A stretch of 64,000 bases of DNA from Gloeopeniophorella convolvens (Eukaryota > Basidiomycota > Agaricomycetes > Russulales). The translations under genes and the position numbers were made by a program. The stretch is from the NCBI GenBank assembly GCA_022496205.1, contig WTXD01000002.1, positions 620,001 through 684,000 on the forward strand, in the 5' to 3' direction. Below are positions 57,070 to 64,000 of this stretch, piece by piece. The notes below the pieces were generated by a model. It searched no databases and was not told the origin of the DNA. It worked only from the letters and a program-made list of their open reading frames with translations. Position 1 is the stretch's first letter. Every line of letters begins with the position of its first letter.

Positions 57070-59485
57070 TCAAACTTTGTGCCCATAGGAATCAGTATAT
57101 CGACCGTTCTCCAGGTCATCCGCTTCGACAAAATCACCTTGCTCAGCAAGGCCAGGGTTGACCACGCGTTTGTCTTCGGTAGCCACAGAATGCGGTTGTA
57201 CCCAGGAATATCCACCCGGCCTGCACAGGACATCGGCTAGATTCCCTCTCCAGTTCGCGTGTGCGAACGGGTTCGGGGGAGCAGGGCCAGGCACGATGGA
57301 CTTGTGGGCAGAATTCCGAATCTGTCACAACCAATAGAATGTCAGAAACGTCATGAATATATCAACCGGCGTAAAGTGGAGCGCGCCATGTGATGCACGG
57401 TCTCAGGGCCGACAAGTGACAAATGACAAAAGTGCAAGAACCATACCTGTTCTATAGTTGTGACATTGAGATAAAGAAGCTTGACGAAAACAGTCAGCGT
57501 TTTATAACTGGCACATGGGCATTCCAGTCACTTACTCGCACATGGTACACCAACAGTGCAGCCACGGGCCATATCACCGTGATGGATAGGCAAAAAGCGA
57601 CCGCACTTCCTGCCCCTTTGCCGAGTGCACGCCGGAAGTCAATGTTGTCCTTCTTTGTCAACAACGAGAGATGCAGCGCCGACGTGACAATCACCAAACA
57701 GAGTGTAAGGGTCTGCGCAGCATCGAGATTTAGAAGGGAGTCCGAGGTGTTGAGTGACACGGGAGGTATGACTCACGGCTGTAAAGAGGAGAGCAAAGAA
57801 ATGGGTATAGTTACGGCGCCCAACGCAGTTGTTCACCCATTGACAGTGATGGTCGCATCCATCGACACAATTGTCACACTGCGTACACACAATGAATCAC
57901 AACCAGCGTTGCCAACAACGACAGCACATACCATCCTGCAATGGCTCGACCGCGGAGGCCGATATGTGCGACACGTGGTGCAGTATTTCACCCTCACCCT
58001 AGATACCTCTTGTGAGCGAAGATGCATCGTAAGTCAGAGGACACTCACGTCGCAGAACGGACTTTCAAATCCCGGGGTAACGGGGCATTGGCATCGCCAT
58101 CCGTCGGAGTCGTGGAAGGGTATGGTGGGTCAGGATCGAGATTTCGCGGGAGAATTCCAGGATCCCTGAACGCCTACAATCACCGTAAGCGCAGTCTTAC
58201 CATACGAAGTTGAAGGGCTACCCACCGTTGAGAACATCAACGAGATTGTCAAGAGACACATATATGCGCCGACAGCAGCGACGGCAGGGCTTTCATTGTG
58301 CCACCACCACACACAGGTCGTTCCGAACCACACACCTGAGATCCCGAACAATACTCCAAGCGAAGCGATAAAAGCCCAAGGCTTTTCGCCACCAGTGAGT
58401 AGACGTCCACGTATGAACCAGTGGTTGGAGGAAGGTATCCGCTCGTAATTCCGGACATAGCGGGTAGATTTCTCGTTCTTGACGGGTACAGAAGAAAGAG
58501 GGTATTTAGAGTTGTTGGTGGGAGGATATGGCACGAATGCAGTTGAAGATTGGTGTCGCAGATCAAGGGGCACAACGCCCGAGGTTTTGTACTCCCCCTC
58601 ATCAGAATTTCCCTTGGTCTCGAATGTTGTACGCCCGTTGCTTGTGTCCACGGTAGATAATGGGTCGCCCAGCACTGGAGAATGACTGGCGCTGCCAGGA
58701 ACGGACAAGGACCGGCGTACCGACTCGAGACTCAGCCCTTTGCGGAATCTTTCAAAGCTGTCGCGCACACGTGCAGCGGCACCCGCGTTCGCTGCATTCT
58801 TCTCTACTACATTCCTGGAGAGAGATGGCCCAGATTGGTGGGTCGCTGAAGAACCAGCGCGAGAACGGCCGGCTGCGCCTGCCGGGAGCAACGGTTCTCG
58901 ACTATGTTTGTGATGCTTCCTCGGCAATTGGTTGAGTACGTCCTGCATGGAGTTGCGCGACGTGCGGCCCCCTGTGGTTGGATATGTGTCCGAAAGTCCG
59001 TCGGAATCGTAGGAGGTATCGTGACCCAATGGTTGGAGTTGGAAACTGGCGTTTGTAGTGTCCCTGTCGCGCAATGCGGGGAGTACGTTGGAAGACGCAA
59101 TTGAGGAACGGCGGGATGCGTCGGGGCCCGGGAGGGGTGTTTGATTGGGACGAGAAGGGTGGAAGAAGGATGGAGAGGGAAGAATGCCAGTTGCATGCGT
59201 TCCACCGGCAGGTGCAGAGTTCGGGACAGCAAATGTTCTGCGAGAGGGTGAGTTTGGGTCTCCGGCCAAGGTGAGAGTAGGACGAGGGCGGGACGCGGTG
59301 GAGACAGCAGAACCCGAGCGAGCGTGTCTCGTCGCAGATGTGGGTGTGCTGACACTACGAGCTGGGCCCTCAAACTTTGTTGAGATTCCAACGGTTGAGA
59401 GTGAGGAGGGGAGCTTGGAAGGTCGCTGGGAAACTGGAACTGAGGGAGCAGAGGGGGAGAACGGTAATGAGTGCTGGGTTGCCAT
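57070..59485 (-). CDS. ERF2: DHHC palmitoyltransferase, Erf2 type
   Basis: S-acyltransferase of the ER/Golgi; in yeast Erf2-Erf4 palmitoylates Ras. A disordered Ser-rich N-terminus of about 340 aa precedes [20 protein letters not shown], two TM segments ([19 protein letters not shown] and [20 protein letters not shown]), [10 protein letters not shown], the cysteine-rich core [40 protein letters not shown] with the DHHC tetrad intact, and [13 protein letters not shown], then two more TMs. The tail ends [12 protein letters not shown] with the NPF motif NPFAHANW. The N-terminal extension is much longer than in yeast. Confidence 0.9.
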
Positions 59486-59767
59486 AGGTCAGGTATGTAC
59501 AAGAAATGGAGTTGTGAGAGGAGTGGCCACCCAGTACGTTCCGCGGACGAAAGGAAAGAGAGGACGGGATGATGGAGGATGGAATCAATAAACACGCATT
59601 GGTTGGTTGTACGGTGAGTAAACGATCTGGCTCAGGCTGAGCTCTGCAGCTTGCAGCCGCGGTGCGAAACAGGCACGCCTGTGATATTATCCGCTGACAA
59701 ATTGCCGTCCGTACCCGCACTGATTGCCGCGGCAATGCCCATTACACACATCCCATATTACAATTCT

Positions 59768-61079
59768 CTATGGACATGTCAGTACCTCCAAATCCAGACC
59801 ATCCGTCTGGCTCGTCTGGTCTCTCTGTCGTGATACTATCCACTGCCGGATGAACGTACTGCTCATCTTGGCCTGCTTCAGCACCTCAACGTCTTCGTCA
59901 TCAAGCCGGCGTGAGCTGTGTGAAATGACGTCGATGACAAACGTCCGAAGCGGTGGCAAAGACTTTTCTTCTCGGAATTGGTCCACTAGGGCGGAGGTGA
60001 GGTCGGAAACGATACGTATTATCGGAAATGCTCACCTGCTCGTCCCCCGCTCTCCGTCTCTCTGCTCACCACGAGAGCCTGGATATTCGGTTCCGTCCCT
60101 GTCGGGCCATATACATCGCTGATGGGCACAATATCGTAGACGGGACCCGGCTTGAACAATTCCATGAACCTGCGGACAACCCGCATTCGCTCGGGAAGGT
60201 CCTCCAAGACTTCCCTGTTTTCTTTTGTTGTGAGGAGTGCATCATCTGGGGTTCGGTCAGTTTGCCAGCACCTTGGAAAGAAGTTCAGGCCATACCCGTC
60301 ACCCCAACTATGACCTTTTCATCGGCAATCCATGCAGCCATACTGAGCAATATCTTGTGACCAGCATGCAGATGGTCAAATGTCCCTCCGAGGGCCACGA
60401 CAGGGTATGACGATGGCTCTACAGCCGGCGCGACAGGGGAGCCAGGTGTTCTTTCCCCGTCCAAGGCTCGGTCTCCGGGTTTAGACCACGCAGTCCGTAA
60501 GGCCATTACGGACTGCGGAAGTGGGACAGGAATGCAATCTGCTCAAGTTAAGTAACGGCAGATGGGGGAAGAGTGACGAGACGTACCGCCCTCAATTCGA
60601 ATAACCACCTCGAAATCCTTCCCAAAGTCCTCCGGAAGATCTTCATCGAACCCTCGCAAAAGGACATCCACCTGAAGAAGAACCTTGTCCAGCTCTTGAG
60701 CGATCGCCGTAGCTTGCACATATACATAAGTTAGGAGCCGCTGGACATCGTCCCAGCTTCCGGTGTGTGATATTCCAGCCGAGCTATCGCTGTGGGAGGA
60801 ACTGCAGCTGTCTCTCCGACTCGCATCCTCAGGTCGGCCAGCCAGTGGGGAACGCGGTCTGCGGCCGGTGTTGAAAAGACGCGAGAAGAGGACAATGACG
60901 AGCCGTTCACGGACGCAGCGAGCCGCACCTGCTATGATTGGTGCCAGGAAGTGCGGGGTACTGAGATCATTGACGGTGGCGAGGAGGAGGGCATGTGAAG
61001 TGGTAGCATTGGGGAGGGGCATGTTTGCATCCTGCGGTGCCGGAGAGAAAGCGGGTGCTGGCGCTCCTTTGCCAGACAT
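59768..61079 (-). CDS. CAB4: phosphopantetheine adenylyltransferase (Cab4)
   Basis: Forms dephospho-CoA from 4'-phosphopantetheine and ATP, the fourth step of CoA synthesis. The N-terminal part (ALLLATVNDLSTPHFLAPII) is fungal-specific. The nucleotidyltransferase core shows VALGGTFDHLHAGHKILLSM with the HxGH motif, EKVIVGVTDDALLTTKENRE, LPERMRVVRRFMELFKPG, EPNIQALVVSRETESGG, and KMSSTFIRQWIV as the ISSTxIR-like motif. Start at 61079 (MSGKGAPAPAFS). At least three introns. It is stand-alone, not fused to a dephospho-CoA kinase. Confidence 0.92.
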
Positions 61080-61343
61080 CTCGAGGGCGTCACGGATTTA
61101 TGTGCACGATCGAGGGATTGAGTGTGTCATAGGAGTAACTCGGCTCGTAACCTGGGGGCCAATGGCACAGCGCTTCGGATACATCAACCACGGAACACGG
61201 ACCATCACGCGTCACGAGGTCCCGTGCGACTCGAGACGCCCATCCTCCGGGCCCCGAAGACCAAAAGGCGCTCGAATATAGCAATAATTACAGGCATGTC
61301 ATTACAGTCGTAGCATGGTCGTGATACAACAAAACCGAAAAAT

Positions 61344-63156
61344 TCATGTCCGAGTTCGAGGCGAAAGTCGGCTCTGGTGCAGGTCCTTCACACCAAAGAA
61401 TACACTAATCCCAAAAGCGAATCCCAGGAGACACGCCCCAGCTGATGCGACGTTGTAAGCGTTGCACCTGCCCCAACGGATGTAAGCACAAGCACCACAC
61501 AAGCGAAAAAAAGTATCAAGTTACCATCCATCAAATCCACCAGGCGGGCACTTCTCCTTTATTAGTATCCATACAAACTCCACAGACCATAGTGCAAGGC
61601 ACGCGATGTCGAAAAACAGGAGCCACTTGAGCTCCTTTCGGGCAGCCTTCCACCGCTCTTCCATGGCCAGGCCCTCGAAGACACTCCGTCGTTTCGGCCG
61701 TCGGCTTGCGTTGGATTGACCCAACGAAGATGGATAGTCATCAGGGATTGCGGTTCCCTCATCGTCATCTCTGTGGTGGCCGGGACTCAAAATTGCTGGG
61801 TCCACAATCAGGTTCACCTGGACGCCCCCCCGTTCTTGCATCCCTTTCTTTCCTTTCTTGGCGTTCTGCTTATCGCCTGGGAGCCCCTGAATAGGGAGGA
61901 CGGTAAGACCTCCAGGAGTGTAGCTCGTTAGGCCGCGCTCCTTTCGGCGGCCACCGCAGCAGCAGGGCCGAAGGAGGAAGAGATATAAGCAAGCCATTAT
62001 AGTAAGGACTGACAGGGCGTAGAGCGCGAACGTCTGGGGTTTGGACTGAGGCGGGGGCGGGTGAGGGGGTTTAATCCACTAAACACCCTCATTAGCATCA
62101 CTGGGCAAGGTTTCACGAGAACCTTACCAGGGCAGCGTAGATAGCGGAGCAAGCTGTTCCGAGAGCCAATAGAGTCTCGACGGCTCTGACTGCTACCCTC
62201 TTCCTCGGGCCTTGGGTCATAAGCCGACCCTTGTCGTCCACACTGCCAACCGGCTCGTCATCTTTCGCTTCAGTGGCCTGCTTGTCCCCGAATTCATGCA
62301 CCAACATGCGCATACGCTCTTCCTTTATCTCCGCATCCAAGGGGATCCCGTAATCAGGAATGTCGTTATCTGACCACGGAACTAGATCTCGTGAAGATGC
62401 GCTGTTAGTCGCAGCATAGGGGTCATACTGGTTCTCGGCAAAAGTATTAGCATGATAGGATGGGTCGAAGAACGGTGCCCGGGACGCCTCTGAACGCGTA
62501 TCAGTGTTGACTAGTTTGTTATCCTTCGTATACCAGCCACGCGACCAAGCTGGGAACTGTGCGATGTCAATATCAGAGCCAGGCCCGCCCTGGCGAGAGG
62601 AGATGGCGTCTAGGGAATGAGGTGGTCCATACTGGGAAGGCGCAACATCCGACTGAAAAGCGATTGATGGTTGAGCATGAGCGTGAACCGGTAAGGGAGC
62701 TGGGAGGGAGAAGTGCCGACTATCAGCATGCCGACGAAACGACGTGCTGTGCGACTGCGACGACCGTGTACCGCGCGACGAGACGAGTGAAGGCGGTTGC
62801 AATGATGCACGACTAGCAACTGAGAAAGGGCGTGCTGAAGGAGGCGTTGAGGGGTAATCGTCGTACGCGGGGTAGGAAGTGCCGTAAGTCTGGTGGGCGA
62901 AGGGTAGTGTGTGGGGATTCAAGATGTGTGCATAATCAGCGAGGTCAAGGGCCTCGATAGAGGGATCAGAAGCTTCGCGGCGCCGATGTTGGTATGCAGC
63001 AGAAGTCCAGCGATCAGTATCATCTGCGGGGGAGCGTACTGGAGTTCCGGGTGTCCGTAAAGAAGGTAAATGATCTGCAGGATCGGGCGACCATGGTCGC
63101 GGTCGAAAGCTTGAAGATGGAGGAGGGGTGTCAAGCCTATAGTTTGGAGAATACAT
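61344..63156 (-). CDS. orphan membrane protein with long disordered N-terminus
   Basis: Not recognised. Residues 1 to about 320 are Ser/Pro/Arg-rich disorder (starts MYSPNYRLDTPPPSSSFRPR). Then come four hydrophobic segments: VETLLALGTACSAIYAALL, FALYALSVLTIMACLYLFLL, WLLFFDIACLALWSVEFVWI and YNVASAGACLLGFAFGISVF. A cytosolic-type loop of about 120 residues lies between TM2 and TM3 with a CCCGGRRKERG turn. The motif EKCPPGGFDGWCNAYNVA before the last TM is likely family-specific; it is created by splicing the W codon across the last intron. Looks like a fungal membrane family of unknown function. Confidence 0.7.
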
Positions 63157-63390
63157 GTGTCGTTATCGTGTCGTCAAAGTGGTCATAAAGTATCGCTTGG
63201 ATGGGCAGCCGTGCTGGGAACTGAGCACTGCGCCTGTGAGTGATGGATGGGACTGCGGAGCAAAAGTCCATAAGCAGACACGTGCTTCACAGAGCGGCAC
63301 GCTGTCGCACGCTGCATAAAGTGGAACAAATGTCTTGGAAGATGCAGCCATTAGGCGATAGAAACTGCAATACAAGCTATACAGTATAAG

Positions 63391-64000
63391 TCAAGGAAGG
63401 CCTTCGAGCCATTCGATCAAGCCCCGGATTCCTTCGCCACCGGCGCTCTTTTCGCCTTCGAGGTCAAGCTTCTCTCCGACGCTTGTCCACGTTCCCACAA
63501 AGTCGATGTCTCCGCCCTCCCAATCTGTGAACTTGAATGGCTCACTCGTGGACCCGTTGGAATCCAGGCCGCCAAGTTCGGCCCTATCTTCACCCTCAGC
63601 CCCGAGTCCGTCGATGGTTACACTTCCTGTGTGCGAGAGGCGACGCTTCTCGAGTTCTCGCTCCAAGACAGCTCGTACACGGTTAATGGCGAGTTGGTCA
63701 GAAGAGGTCGCAGCGGAGGAGCTTCCTGTCTTGAGCAGATCGCACTTGTGCGCTAAGATAAGGACAGCTGGGGGGCTCTGTGACGGCGGTATGTTGACGA
63801 GAGTATGCAGAATGTGGTGTAGATGCCTAGAGGCGTACGTCTGTAAGTAGCAGAAGCAAAGAAGAACGTTGGAGCGCACTCTGCAACTACGGGGCCATTG
63901 CGGGAGATGTTGCTCGCGTCAACCACGAAAACAATCGCCTTTGCGTCAGGCAGGTGGTCTGAAAACTGTGAGCGAATCCGTGGATGACCGGGAACGTCTA
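63391..64000 (-). CDS. SRP102: signal recognition particle receptor beta subunit, 3' part
   Basis: Membrane-anchored small GTPase that recruits SRP receptor alpha to the ER. The N-terminus with the TM segment and P-loop lies beyond the window end. Visible: DVPGHPRIRSQFSDHL (G3 region), AKAIVFVVDASNISRNGPVV, a 53-nt intron joining VVAE to HLHHILHTLVNIPPS, and VLILAHKCDLL, where HKCD takes the place of the NKxD guanine-specificity motif. The tail ends GGEGIRGLIEWLEGLP. The HKxD variation is common in this family. Confidence 0.88.

Overview
The window is nuclear DNA of a filamentous basidiomycete, probably an Agaricomycete. The evidence is dense gene packing on both strands, many 45-70 nt GT-AG introns in almost every gene, pyrimidine-rich leaders, intron-bearing tRNA genes and fungal versions of the encoded proteins. 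I see no bacterial features, CRISPR array, intact transposon or secondary-metabolite cluster. Genus and species cannot be read from it.

Layout. 1-5.8 kb: the 3' part of RPT3 (proteasome ATPase), PRO3 (proline synthesis), ALG13 (N-glycan start), TRM9 (tRNA wobble methylation) and EGD2 (NAC alpha). 6.5-15 kb: a run of + genes: an ER glycerol-3-phosphate acyltransferase, hamartin (TSC1) and HSP90 with two perfect heat-shock elements. 15-20 kb: an orphan ORF, then SER1 flanked by two inverted, near-identical intron-containing tRNA-Asn genes, and a 2-oxoglutarate/Fe oxygenase. 20-30 kb, minus strand: RRP3, TRS130 (TRAPPII), ALG3 and a GH5 glucanase. 30.8-36 kb: PIG-H on +, facing a TBC1D5-like protein and an IST1-like protein that overlap on the minus strand. 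36-40.4 kb: an orphan five-TM protein, a retropepsin-like protein and a decayed copy of it. 40.6-48 kb: SNU13, UBC9, PRE2 and a Sac2/INPP5F-type phosphoinositide phosphatase. 48.9-64 kb, minus strand: a paxillin-like LIM protein, a Zn2Cys6 regulator, an ERF2-type palmitoyltransferase, CAB4, an orphan membrane protein and SRP102, cut by the window end.

Most genes are housekeeping. Recurrent themes are proteasome/SUMO (RPT3, PRE2, UBC9), ER and secretory functions (ALG13, ALG3, PIG-H, SRP102, the acyltransferase, TRS130) and endosomal or phosphoinositide traffic (IST1, TBC1D5-like, Sac2-like). Physical linkage probably has little functional meaning except for the IST1/TBC pair. I did not find a clearly new multi-gene system. 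The best leads are the IST1-TBC1D5 overlap with a degenerate TBC active site, the retropepsin-like protein whose DTG triad is KTG, with its decayed duplicate, the RPT3 intron that splits the HbYX codon, the telomere-like motif at RRP3, and the inverted tRNA-Asn pair. Gene models were built by hand from splice signals and frame. Where exon sums are stated, they close in frame.
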